In this document: piece after piece, positions 35,402 through 42,985 of the stretch
How the letters are laid out: every line of letters begins with the position of its first letter
How positions within the stretch are numbered: position 1 is the stretch's first letter
Assembly (NCBI RefSeq): GCF_946886105.1
Contig: NZ_CAMPHV010000010.1
Location: forward strand, 77,787-141,786
Source: an uncultured Pseudomonas sp.
GTDB lineage: Bacteria; Pseudomonadota; Gammaproteobacteria; Pseudomonadales; Pseudomonadaceae
Reading direction: 5' to 3'
Length of the DNA stretch: 64,000 bases
Translations under genes and position numbers: made by a program
The notes under the pieces: model-generated
What the model was told of the DNA's origin: nothing
Databases searched by the model: none
What the model saw: the letters and a program-made list of their open reading frames with translations, nothing else

Positions 35402-35564
35402 GGAAATATCCTTGTGGGTGATGGTCGGCTGAGTGTAGGCCAGGGCCATGTCGATGCGGTAACGCGGCGCATCCGTCGGCGCCTGTGCGTGGCGGGACCG
35501 ATGAGCCGCCCAGCGCCGGCAGACTGAGCTAGTCTCAAAGCTGGTTTACCAGGAGGACGCCGTT

Positions 35565-35813
35565 ATGCCATTGGAACATCACCCGCTCACTCGCGAGTTC
35601 CCCGAATTCAAACAGCAACTGCGCACCTTGGCCGCACGGGACGGGCATTTCGTCCGCATGGCCGATGAGTACGAGGCGCTCGACAAGCGCATCTATGAAG
35701 TGGAAAGCGGTCGCCTGGCGATGGACGAGGTCATGCTCCTCGGCCTGAAGATGCAACGTGTCAGTCTCAAGGACGATATCGCCACCTTGTTGAAAAACGG
35801 CGTGGACGGTTGA
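35565..35813 (+). CDS. YdcH-like DUF465 protein (copy 1)
   Basis: An 82-residue helical protein. 'EHHPLTREFPEFKQQLRTL' at the start and 'DEYEALDKRIYEVESG' in the middle are DUF465 marks. The likely fold is a helical hairpin; function is unknown. It is followed 80 bases later by a paralogue with the same features. GGAGGA precedes the ATG. Confidence 0.88.
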   Translation: MPLEHHPLTREFPEFKQQLRTLAARDGHFVRMADEYEALDKRIYEVESGRLAMDEVMLLGLKMQRVSLKDDIATLLKNGVDG

Positions 35814-35824
35814 TCCACCTGCTA

Positions 35825-35838
35825 TTGATCCTGATCAA
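35825..35838. promoter_or_regulatory. ANR/DNR box before the second YdcH gene
   Basis: TTGATCCTGATCAA fits the TTGAT-N4-ATCAA consensus perfectly. If its centre is at -41.5, the transcript would begin near 35873, with TAGGCT (35861-35866) as -10 and the ATG at 35894. This is the layout of an activated (class II) promoter. Confidence 0.75.
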
Positions 35839-35893
35839 GGGGCGCGTTCGACGGGACGCTTAGGCTCGATGCATTCACTTTCAGGAGCGCCCC

Positions 35894-36163
35894 ATGCACA
35901 TCGAACACCACCCCTTGATCAAGGATTTCCCCGAATTGCGCGATGCCCTGCACGAACTGCGTCAGAGCGACGCCGATTTCGCCCGACTGGCTTTGCAGTA
36001 CGAAGAGCTGGATAAGCGCATCTGCCGCATCGAAGAGGGCAGCGAACTGCTGGCCGAACCGGGCCTGAACGCCTTGAAACGCCAGCGCGTCGAACTCAAG
36101 GATCAGCTCGCGCAGCGTCTCGCGCCGCCGCCCAAGCAATGCTGCGGTTGCTGCCAGGGCTGA
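35894..36163 (+). CDS. YdcH-like DUF465 protein (copy 2)
   Basis: An 89-residue paralogue of the preceding gene: 'EHHPLIKDFPELRDALHEL' and 'YEELDKRICRIEEGSE' match it. It differs by a Cys-rich tail (QCCGCCQG) that copy 1 lacks and that could bind metal or form disulfides. An ANR box lies 56 bases upstream, so it is probably induced at low oxygen separately from copy 1. Function is unknown. Confidence 0.88.
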   Translation: MHIEHHPLIKDFPELRDALHELRQSDADFARLALQYEELDKRICRIEEGSELLAEPGLNALKRQRVELKDQLAQRLAPPPKQCCGCCQG

Positions 36164-36263
36164 TTCGGCTGCCACGGCTTCTGCTATCTCAGCGTCGGCT
36201 GCCGCAGCACCGGCTGCCGCAGCATCGGCTATGATGCGGGCTTTCGTCTGACGGAGTCCGCCG

Positions 36264-37628
36264 ATGGCCAAGGCCAAGCGCATCTACGGTTGCACCGAAT
36301 GCGGTGCGACTTTCCCCAAATGGGCCGGCCAGTGCGGCGAGTGCGGCGCCTGGAATACCCTGGTGGAAACCCTGCTCGAAGCCAACGCCGCCACCCCTAA
36401 CGGGCGTGCTGGCTGGGCCGGCGAGCAGGCGCAGATCAAGACCCTGGCCGAAGTCAGCGTCGAGGAAACGCCACGCTTTTCCACCGCCTCCGGCGAGTTG
36501 GACCGGGTGCTCGGCGGCGGTCTGGTGGACGGCTCGGTGGTGCTGATCGGCGGCGATCCGGGGATCGGCAAGTCGACCATTCTGCTGCAGACCCTGTGCA
36601 ATGTCGCCACGCGCTTTCCGGCGCTTTACGTCACCGGCGAAGAATCCCAGCAGCAGGTGGCGATGCGCGCCCGGCGTCTCGGCTTGCCGGAAGACAAGCT
36701 CAAGGTGATGACCGAAACCTGTATCGAAAGCATCGTCGCCACCGCGCGCCTGGAAAAACCCAAGGTGATGGTGATCGACTCGATCCAAACGATTTTCACC
36801 GAACAGTTGCCCTCGGCGCCCGGCGGCGTGTCCCAGGTGCGCGAGAGCGCGGCGCTGCTGGTGCGTTTCGCCAAGCAAAGCGGCACGGCGATCTTCCTAG
36901 TCGGCCACGTGACCAAGGACGGCGCTCTGGCCGGGCCGCGGGTACTCGAACACATGGTCGACACCGTGCTGTATTTCGAAGGCGAAGCCGACGGTCGCCT
37001 ACGCCTGCTGCGCGCGGTGAAGAACCGCTTCGGCGCGATCAACGAACTGGGCGTGTTCGCCATGACCGACAAGGGCCTCAAAGAGGTCACCAACCCCTCG
37101 GCGATCTTTCTCACCCGCGCCCAGGAAGAGGTGCCGGGCAGCGTGGTGATGGCCACCTGGGAAGGCACCCGGCCGATGCTGGTGGAGGTGCAGGCGCTGG
37201 TCGACACCAGCCATATGGCCAACCCGCGGCGGGTCACTCTGGGCCTGGATCAGAATCGCCTCGCGATGCTGCTGGCGGTGCTGCACCGCCATGGCGGTAT
37301 CCCCACCTACGACCAGGATGTGTTCCTCAACGTGGTCGGCGGGGTCAAGGTGCTGGAAACCGCCTCCGACCTGGCGCTGATGGCCGCGGTGATCTCCAGC
37401 CTGCGCAACAGGCCGCTGCCGCATGATCTGCTGGTGTTCGGCGAGGTCGGCTTGTCCGGCGAAATCCGCCCGGTGCCCAGTGGCCAGGAGCGTTTGAAGG
37501 AGGCGGCCAAGCACGGCTTCAAACGCGCCATCGTGCCCAAGGGCAACGCCCCCAAAGAGCCGCCGGCAGGTTTGCAGGTGATTGCCGTAACGCGCCTGGA
37601 ACAGGCGTTGGATGCGTTGTTCGAATAG
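36264..37628 (+). CDS. radA: DNA repair/recombination protein RadA
   Basis: A 454-residue RadA. An N-terminal zinc finger (CTECG...CGECG, residues 10-30) is followed by a RecA-like ATPase with Walker A GGDPGIGKST (about 96) and the RadA-specific KNRFG motif (about 253). A C-terminal Lon-like domain contains 'GEVGLSGEIRPV'. It drives branch migration of recombination intermediates. A short GC-rich run of Ala/Gly-like repeats (GGCTGCCGCAGCACC type) lies just upstream in the leader. Confidence 0.96.
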   Translation: MAKAKRIYGCTECGATFPKWAGQCGECGAWNTLVETLLEANAATPNGRAGWAGEQAQIKTLAEVSVEETPRFSTASGELDRVLGGGLVDGSVVLIGGDPGIGKSTILLQTLCNVATRFPALYVTGEESQQQVAMRARRLGLPEDKLKVMTETCIESIVATARLEKPKVMVIDSIQTIFTEQLPSAPGGVSQVRESAALLVRFAKQSGTAIFLVGHVTKDGALAGPRVLEHMVDTVLYFEGEADGRLRLLRAVKNRFGAINELGVFAMTDKGLKEVTNPSAIFLTRAQEEVPGSVVMATWEGTRPMLVEVQALVDTSHMANPRRVTLGLDQNRLAMLLAVLHRHGGIPTYDQDVFLNVVGGVKVLETASDLALMAAVISSLRNRPLPHDLLVFGEVGLSGEIRPVPSGQERLKEAAKHGFKRAIVPKGNAPKEPPAGLQVIAVTRLEQALDALFE

Positions 37629-37737
37629 CTGGATCCTGTGTATCTGCAAGGCTTGTCCGCGATCTCGGTGCCCGCGGTGGACAAGGCTTCGCCATGTCCA
37701 CCCTACAAAAGAGCGTTTGCCAACCCGCCAAGCTGTT

Positions 37738-37804
37738 GTAGCCCGGATGCAATCCGGGGAAAGGTTGTGCTGCCGACATCGCTCCCGGATTGCATCCGGG
37801 CTAC
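37738..37804. repeat. REP pair, GTAGCCCGGATGCAATCC family
   Basis: Two 21-base arms form an inverted repeat between the convergent radA and mapZ genes. A fragment of the GTGGA...TCCACCCTAC repeat type lies just before it (about 37677-37706). Confidence 0.9.
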
Positions 37805-37843
37805 GAGGTCCTGGAGATGGCGAACAAACCCTAGGCTTGCAAC

Positions 37844-38215
37844 TCAGTCCTCATCGCCGAGGGCGGCGAGTTCCCGTTCGAGCAGGCTTTCATCGCCCAG
37901 GTTGAGCTCCACCAGACGGCGCAGATGGCTGATCGAGTCGAGGTCGATATGCCGGCAGACGAAGCCGAGCAGGTCGCTCTGGGTGCGGGTCAGCACCACC
38001 TCCATCTTCACGCAGGCATCATCGGCAAGACGGATGCTGACTTCATAGGGGTGATCGGGGTCGCCACTCCATTGCGGCGGCCGTTTGACCAATAAGCCTT
38101 TGAGCGAGACGTCATGCAGCTCGGCGGTCCAGTGCCGGTCACCCTGGGCGATGTCGGTGGGCGCATCGAAGGTAATTCGCTGAAAGCGCCTGCGCTCGTT
38201 TCCTGTTTCACTCAT
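37844..38215 (-). CDS. mapZ: PilZ-domain c-di-GMP receptor MapZ
   Basis: A 123-residue PilZ protein. The c-di-GMP-binding RxxxR is in '[11 protein letters not shown]' (R9/R13), followed by 'DVSLKGLLV' as the (D/N)xSxxG motif. Its C-terminal '[20 protein letters not shown]' is nearly identical, from memory, to P. aeruginosa PA4608 (MapZ), and its place after radA agrees. MapZ with c-di-GMP binds the chemotaxis methyltransferase CheR1 and blocks receptor methylation. AGGAGA lies upstream of the ATG. Confidence 0.9.
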   Translation of the reverse strand: MSETGNERRRFQRITFDAPTDIAQGDRHWTAELHDVSLKGLLVKRPPQWSGDPDHPYEVSIRLADDACVKMEVVLTRTQSDLLGFVCRHIDLDSISHLRRLVELNLGDESLLERELAALGDED

Positions 38216-38274
38216 GCCACACTCTCCTGGGCGGTTTTATCCACTATAGCCAAGGCTCGTGTTTAGGCATGCGC

Positions 38275-38913
38275 TTATTCGTCGGGCGTCCAGCCGTGCG
38301 CCATGGCCTGCTTCACCAGATCCGCCGGTTTATCGATATTGAGTTTGCGCCTGATGCTCAGGCGGTGGGTCTCGACGGTGCGCACGCTGATCTGCAGCGT
38401 ACGCGCCATGGTCTTGTTGTTCAGCCCTTGCGCGAGCATCAGCAGCACTTCGCGCTCGCGGGGGGTGAGTTCGTCTTCGCTGGCCTCGCGCTTGACCAGC
38501 TTGCGCGCGATATCACCGCTGTAGAAGCTGCCGCCGGCGGCTATCGCTTCGATGGCGGTGACGATCTCGCGTGACGAGGCTTCCTTGAGGACGTAGCCGC
38601 ATGCGCCGACCTCGAGCGAGGTGCTCACGTACTCCTGATTGTCGTACATGCTCAGAATCAGCACTTTCAACGCTGGGTAGCGTTCGCGCAGTTGCTTGGT
38701 CAGCTCCAGGCCATTGATGTCTCTCAGGCCGATGTCCATCAGCACGATATCGGGGCGTTCGCGCTCCACCAGTTCGAACGCTTCCGCGCCGCTGCCGGCT
38801 TCGCCGACCACTTCGAAATGCGGCAGCACCGCGAGCAATGCGCGAATGCCTTCGCGCACCAGGGCATGGTCGTCTACCAGGGCGATTCTTATGCTATTGG
38901 CGGCAACAATCAT
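38275..38913 (-). CDS. NarL/FixJ-type response regulator
   Basis: A 212-residue two-domain regulator. The receiver has 'IALVDDHALVREGI', phospho-acceptor Asp in 'DIVLMDIGL', and 'KVLILSMYDNQEYV'. The C-terminal LuxR-type helix-turn-helix has 'LTPREREVLLMLAQGL' and 'VRTVETHRLSIRRKL'. It follows its cognate kinase gene by 16 bases. The ATG at 38913 is preferred; a GTG two codons earlier is possible. It may control the nearby cstA gene, but no binding site was recognised. Confidence 0.9.
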   Translation of the reverse strand: MIVAANSIRIALVDDHALVREGIRALLAVLPHFEVVGEAGSGAEAFELVERERPDIVLMDIGLRDINGLELTKQLRERYPALKVLILSMYDNQEYVSTSLEVGACGYVLKEASSREIVTAIEAIAAGGSFYSGDIARKLVKREASEDELTPREREVLLMLAQGLNNKTMARTLQISVRTVETHRLSIRRKLNIDKPADLVKQAMAHGWTPDE

Positions 38914-38929
38914 GGGCACGGGACTCTTA

Positions 38930-40306
38930 TTATGTGGGTTGCTCCACTCGAGAGGGCGACGCCCCCTGCGAGGGAAGCGTCACCATCAGCTCGGTCTGGC
39001 CGGGCTCCGATTCGAAGGCGAAGCGACCGCCGAAATGCTCGACACGCTCGCGGATATTACGCAAACCGATGCCGTCGTTCAGTTTATCCAGTTGTTTTGG
39101 GCTGAAACCGATGCCGTTGTCACGAACCCTCAAGCGAACCCGCTGCGCCATGCCGTCGAGGCTGATGCGCACCCGGGTCGCCTGGGCATGCCGTTCGATA
39201 TTGGTCAGCGCCTCCTGCAATATCCTGAACAGCGCCACGGCCTGGCCATCGTTGAGCAAGGTGTCGCCGAGGCTGTTGCGGTAGTCGATCGTCAGGCCGC
39301 TGCGTTGCTCGAACTCGGCAACCAGTTGGCCGATGGCGGCGGGCAGCCCCAGGGTATCGAGCAGCGAGGGGTGCAGGTCGTGGGAAATCCGCCGGACTTC
39401 GCCGATGGCGCCGGCCAAGCGATCGGTGCCTTTTTGCAGGGTCTGCATGCCGGCGTCGTTGCCCGAGGCCAATTGATGGCTGGCCAGCTCGAATTGGAAT
39501 TTAATCGATACCAGCAACTGGCTGATGCCGTCGTGCAGTTCGCGCGAGACCCGCGAGCGTTCCTCTTCCTGCAGGTTGACGATGCGCTGGGTCAGCAATT
39601 GCAACTTGCGGTCCGCCAGGCGGTGCTCGCTGAGATTCAGCGCCAGCCCACCGGCGAACACCAGCAGCACCGCGACCAGGGCCAGGCCGGCGATGGCCAG
39701 CATGGTGGCGTGGATGCCGCTGGTGGCTTCGTCGTGCACTTGGGCGATGGCCTGGTCGACGTCTTCCAGGTAGATCCCGGTGCCGAGCATCCAGCCCCAG
39801 CGCTCGAGCATGACCACATAGGCGAGCTTATCGGTCACCTCGCCGGTCGAAGGCTTTTGCCAGGCGTAGTGCTGGAAGCCGTCGCCGCTTTGTGCGCTTT
39901 TCATCAGCGCTTGAATCACCAGCAAGCCGCGCGGGTCGGTCATGTTCCATAAATCCTTGCCGACCAACTCGCCCTGGCGCGGGTGCATCAGGTTGCGCCC
40001 GTTGCTTTCGTAAACGAAGAAGTAGCCGTCGCTGCCGAAGCTGATCCGCGCCAGCACGGCCAGGACCCGCTGCTTGGTTTCGGCATCGTCGCGGCCGCTT
40101 TCGTACAACGGCGAAACGATGCTCAGGGCCATTTCGACGTAGTGTTTGAGCTCCGCGCGCTTGCTCGCCAGGATGCTGCTTTCGATCAGACGCGCCTGCT
40201 GTTCGCCCAGGCGCTGATTCTGGAAAAACACCAGCACGCAAACCACCGCCACGGCCAGCAGCAACGGCAGCACACTGAGCGCGACTATCTTGTGTTTGAG
40301 TTGCAT
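38930..40306 (-). CDS. Cache-domain sensor histidine kinase (HisKA_3)
   Basis: A 458-residue kinase. Membrane helices at about 7-29 and 202-222 enclose a single-Cache domain with 'GSDGYFFVYESNGRNLMHP' and 'WGWMLGTGIYLEDVD' features (DGYFFVY, WMLGTGIY). The HisKA_3 dimerisation box is 'RELHDGISQLLVSIKF' (His near 260), and the ATPase has 'DNGIGFSPKQ'. It pairs with the LuxR-type regulator downstream. Its sensor is similar to that of the adjacent chemoreceptor, so both may sense the same small metabolite. Confidence 0.9.
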   Translation of the reverse strand: MQLKHKIVALSVLPLLLAVAVVCVLVFFQNQRLGEQQARLIESSILASKRAELKHYVEMALSIVSPLYESGRDDAETKQRVLAVLARISFGSDGYFFVYESNGRNLMHPRQGELVGKDLWNMTDPRGLLVIQALMKSAQSGDGFQHYAWQKPSTGEVTDKLAYVVMLERWGWMLGTGIYLEDVDQAIAQVHDEATSGIHATMLAIAGLALVAVLLVFAGGLALNLSEHRLADRKLQLLTQRIVNLQEEERSRVSRELHDGISQLLVSIKFQFELASHQLASGNDAGMQTLQKGTDRLAGAIGEVRRISHDLHPSLLDTLGLPAAIGQLVAEFEQRSGLTIDYRNSLGDTLLNDGQAVALFRILQEALTNIERHAQATRVRISLDGMAQRVRLRVRDNGIGFSPKQLDKLNDGIGLRNIRERVEHFGGRFAFESEPGQTELMVTLPSQGASPSRVEQPT

Positions 40307-40338
40307 CGGTGCGTTATCCCAGTAAGAAGCACGGCAAG

Positions 40339-42018
40339 CTAAATGCGGAATTGACGTACCAAGGCGCCCAGGTTGTCACTGAGCTCGGCCAGGCTGAGCG
40401 CCGTTTGCGCGCCCTGCTGGGTCTCGTCGGCGACGCTGTCCACCGCCGCGGCGATGTGCTGGATGCTGCGGTTGATTTCTTCCGATACCGCGGTTTGTTC
40501 CTCGGCGGCGCTGGCGATCTGCGCATTCATGTCGCTGATTGTAGCAATCAACTCGCCGATGGCCGTCAGCGAGGTGCTGGCCTGGGTCGCCTGCCCGGTG
40601 GTGGCGTGGCCGGCGTCGCTGGAGCGACGCATGGCGTTCACCGTGTCTTCGGTACCGCTTTGCAGGCGGTCGATCATGCCCTGGATTTCCAGGGTGCTTT
40701 GTTGCGTGCGGCTGGCCAGGGCGCGCACTTCGTCGGCGACCACGGCGAAACCGCGACCGGCTTCGCCGGCCCGTGCCGCCTCGATTGCCGCGTTCAGGGC
40801 GAGCAGGTTGGTTTGCTCGGCGATCGAGCGGATCACCCCGAGCACGCCGACGATCGAGTGCACATCCTGCTGCAAGCCATCGAGGGAGATGCCGCTGCTG
40901 CGAATGTCGTCGACCAGGGTGTCGATGCGTTCGACGGTGAGGTCGACCATGCGCTTGGCCGCTTGGCCTTCCTGGTCGGTTTGCTGCGCCGCTTGCGCCG
41001 CACTTTGCGCGCTGTTGGCGACCTCATGGGAGGCGGCGGACATCTGGTTGATCGCTGCGGCAAGCTGGTCGGTCTCCTGCCGCTGCGTGGCCATGGCCTT
41101 ATCGGAGCGCTGGGCCTGCTCGGCCATCTCGCGGACCAGTTCGGTCAGTTGGCCGGTCATGCCGGCGATCTGTTGCACCAGCGCATGGATCTTATCGACG
41201 AAACGGTTGAACGAGGTCGCCAGTTGCCCTAGTTCGTCGTCGCTTTCCACCGTCAGGCGGTGGGTCAGGTCGCCGCTCCCGGCGGCGATGTCGTCGAGGT
41301 TGGCTTTGATCTTCTGCAGCGGCCGCACCAGGGAGTTGGCCAGCCAGACCGCGGCCACGGCGATGATGGTCAAGAGCACCAGGGTCACGCCGAGCAACAG
41401 GCCGATCAGGGTGGCGATGCGCTCGTCCAGTTCGGCGGCCACCTTGGCCACTTGCGCCTCGATATCGTCCAGGTTGACCGCGGTGCCGTACATCAAATCC
41501 CATTTGTCCAGATAGATGGCGTAGCCGACCTTGGGCACGCTGCCGTCGCGTCCGGGGACCGGAAAGCTGTAGTTCAGGTAGTGCGATTTATCCTTGGCCA
41601 CCCGCACCAGTTCGTTGATCACGTAGAGCCCGTTGGCATCGACGAAATCGCGGAAGCTTTCGCCGATCTTGACGTTCTTGTCCGCCCAGAACACCCGCAC
41701 GCTTTGCGAGTCGTAACCGAAGAAATAGCCGTCTTTGCCATAACTCAGCTGCTTGAGTCGTTCTATGGCCTCGGCGCGGGCGGCCATATCGCCTTTGGCC
41801 GAGGCGGCGTACAGCGGCGCGATACTGCTTTGCGCGAGCTGCACGTATTGTTCGAGCACCATACGTCGATCGGCGACCAGGCGCTCGCGGGTTTCCTTCA
41901 CTTGCTCGTCGGCCAGGCGATGCAGGATCGCCACCGACAGCCCGCTGAGGATGATGGCGAGCAAGAGTGCCGGGAGGATGCTCAGCAACAGAACTTTTCC
42001 GCGAATTTTTGGGCGCAT
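40339..42018 (-). CDS. Cache-domain methyl-accepting chemotaxis protein
   Basis: A 559-residue chemoreceptor. TM1 is at about 10-30; the Cache sensor (about 35-195) has '[13 protein letters not shown]' and '[15 protein letters not shown]'. TM2 is at about 200-220, followed by HAMP and a signalling domain with the hairpin tip '[20 protein letters not shown]' (seen as [18 protein letters not shown]). It is the first gene of a chemoreceptor-kinase-regulator operon (gap 32 bases). AACAATAAGGAG upstream of the ATG overlaps a Crc/Hfq-type motif with the ribosome site. Confidence 0.93.
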   Translation of the reverse strand: MRPKIRGKVLLLSILPALLLAIILSGLSVAILHRLADEQVKETRERLVADRRMVLEQYVQLAQSSIAPLYAASAKGDMAARAEAIERLKQLSYGKDGYFFGYDSQSVRVFWADKNVKIGESFRDFVDANGLYVINELVRVAKDKSHYLNYSFPVPGRDGSVPKVGYAIYLDKWDLMYGTAVNLDDIEAQVAKVAAELDERIATLIGLLLGVTLVLLTIIAVAAVWLANSLVRPLQKIKANLDDIAAGSGDLTHRLTVESDDELGQLATSFNRFVDKIHALVQQIAGMTGQLTELVREMAEQAQRSDKAMATQRQETDQLAAAINQMSAASHEVANSAQSAAQAAQQTDQEGQAAKRMVDLTVERIDTLVDDIRSSGISLDGLQQDVHSIVGVLGVIRSIAEQTNLLALNAAIEAARAGEAGRGFAVVADEVRALASRTQQSTLEIQGMIDRLQSGTEDTVNAMRRSSDAGHATTGQATQASTSLTAIGELIATISDMNAQIASAAEEQTAVSEEINRSIQHIAAAVDSVADETQQGAQTALSLAELSDNLGALVRQFRI

Positions 42019-42030
42019 GGTCTGCGGCTC

Positions 42031-42039
42031 CTTATTGTT
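42031..42039 (-). promoter_or_regulatory. Crc/Hfq-type A-rich motif in the chemoreceptor leader
   Basis: On the minus strand the leader reads AAAAACAATAAGGAG, an AANAANAA motif abutting the Shine-Dalgarno sequence. In Pseudomonas such motifs let Hfq-Crc block translation when preferred carbon sources are present. Confidence 0.5.
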
Positions 42040-42122
42040 TTTAACGGCAGGTTTAAACAGCGGGTTTGGCTCAGGCCGAATGGATTCGGCTCAATGCTGC
42101 GCCGCTGCGTTAATTCTAGCGG

Positions 42123-42371
42123 CTATAACGCGCCCAGCCAGAGCGTGATATTGAGGCTGAGGGCCGAGAGGGAGGGCGATGGCGGATGCAGGCCCAGGCG
42201 CCGCTCATGGATGATGGGCGGCGCGGCGGCAAGGCGTGCGCGGTTCTGCTTGAGGTGTTTGTCGGCGCTGCGCTGAACGATGACGGTCGACACTTTGCTC
42301 AGAAGAATCGCCAGGAACAGCGTTGGCAGTAGCTTGAACGGGAGCCTGTTCTCGCGGATTGTCGGGTGCAT
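42123..42371 (-). pseudogene. truncated second copy of a chemoreceptor N-terminus
   Basis: An 82-codon frame whose first ~48 residues resemble the neighbouring chemoreceptor: 'IRENRLPFKLLPTLFLAILL' against '[20 protein letters not shown]', then 'KQNRARLAA' against 'KETRERLVA'. Similarity stops after that, and the remaining 34 residues (PSPSLSALSLNITLWLGAL end) match no chemoreceptor part. The leader is copied too: AACAATAAGGAG precedes both ATGs. It is probably a remnant of a duplication; a small expressed membrane protein is the alternative. Confidence 0.6.
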
Positions 42372-42985
42372 GATTGCACCTCCTTATTGTTTTATGCGAA
42401 AGCCGTTTTTAACTCGCTATAGGGAAACGCACGGTTGCTCATGCAGGCAGGCGACAGCCGCGCGCACTTTTCCATATGCGATGCGGCCGGAGTCTGCAGT
42501 GTTTATTAATTCTGGTAAAGATTGTTTGAAGTGTTTTTTGCGGGTTTATTGGCGGGCTGCGTAGTAATACGGAGACGTAACTAAGTAGTTGTACTGGTAA
42601 TTAAGGTTTATGAGAGGAAGTTATATAGAAGTAGGCCGGTTAGTTGGCCGGGTGTGAAGGGTAATCGCTATTGGCGGCTGCGGCTACAGGCATTTTTCAT
42701 GGGCTTTCTCCGCTACGAAAACAGCCGCCAGGCCAACGGGTCCGCCACCTGCGCCGAACCGGCGACGAGGTTGTCAGCGGAGCGCTGTATTCAGCTCCTT
42801 CAGCCGTACGAATACCGGTATGCGCTCTAAACACCGGCGGGTCGCGTAGTTCTACGCAGCGGTTGTTGGTAATTCTGCGAATTTCACAATCATTGTTATT
42901 TGGCGATAGTCGGCGAACTCCCTAAGTGGAGCGCAAACAATAACAATCGAATGTCGGAACCAATTCCGACGACAGGAGATTCGCA
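42372..42985. other. 614-base gap upstream of cstA
   Basis: No gene is supported. The middle part (42480-42660) is AT-rich compared with the rest of the window. The right end is the cstA leader, with an A-rich Crc-type motif (42936-42947) and a hairpin (42953-42970). Promoter elements for the truncated chemoreceptor copy should lie near 42400. Confidence 0.5.
42936..42970 (+). promoter_or_regulatory. cstA leader: AANAANAANAA motif and hairpin before the ribosome site
   Basis: AACAATAACAAT at 42936-42947 fits the Hfq/Crc motif in full. It is followed by a perfect 7-bp hairpin, GTCGGAA-CCAA-TTCCGAC (42953-42970), and then ACAGGAG with the ATG at 42986. Together they suggest translational carbon control of cstA. 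Confidence 0.5.

Noticed and set aside
42906..42925. A possible sigma-54 promoter (TGGC...GGC) before cstA.
   Set aside because: The spacing between the GG and GC elements is one base short and the TTGC part is missing.
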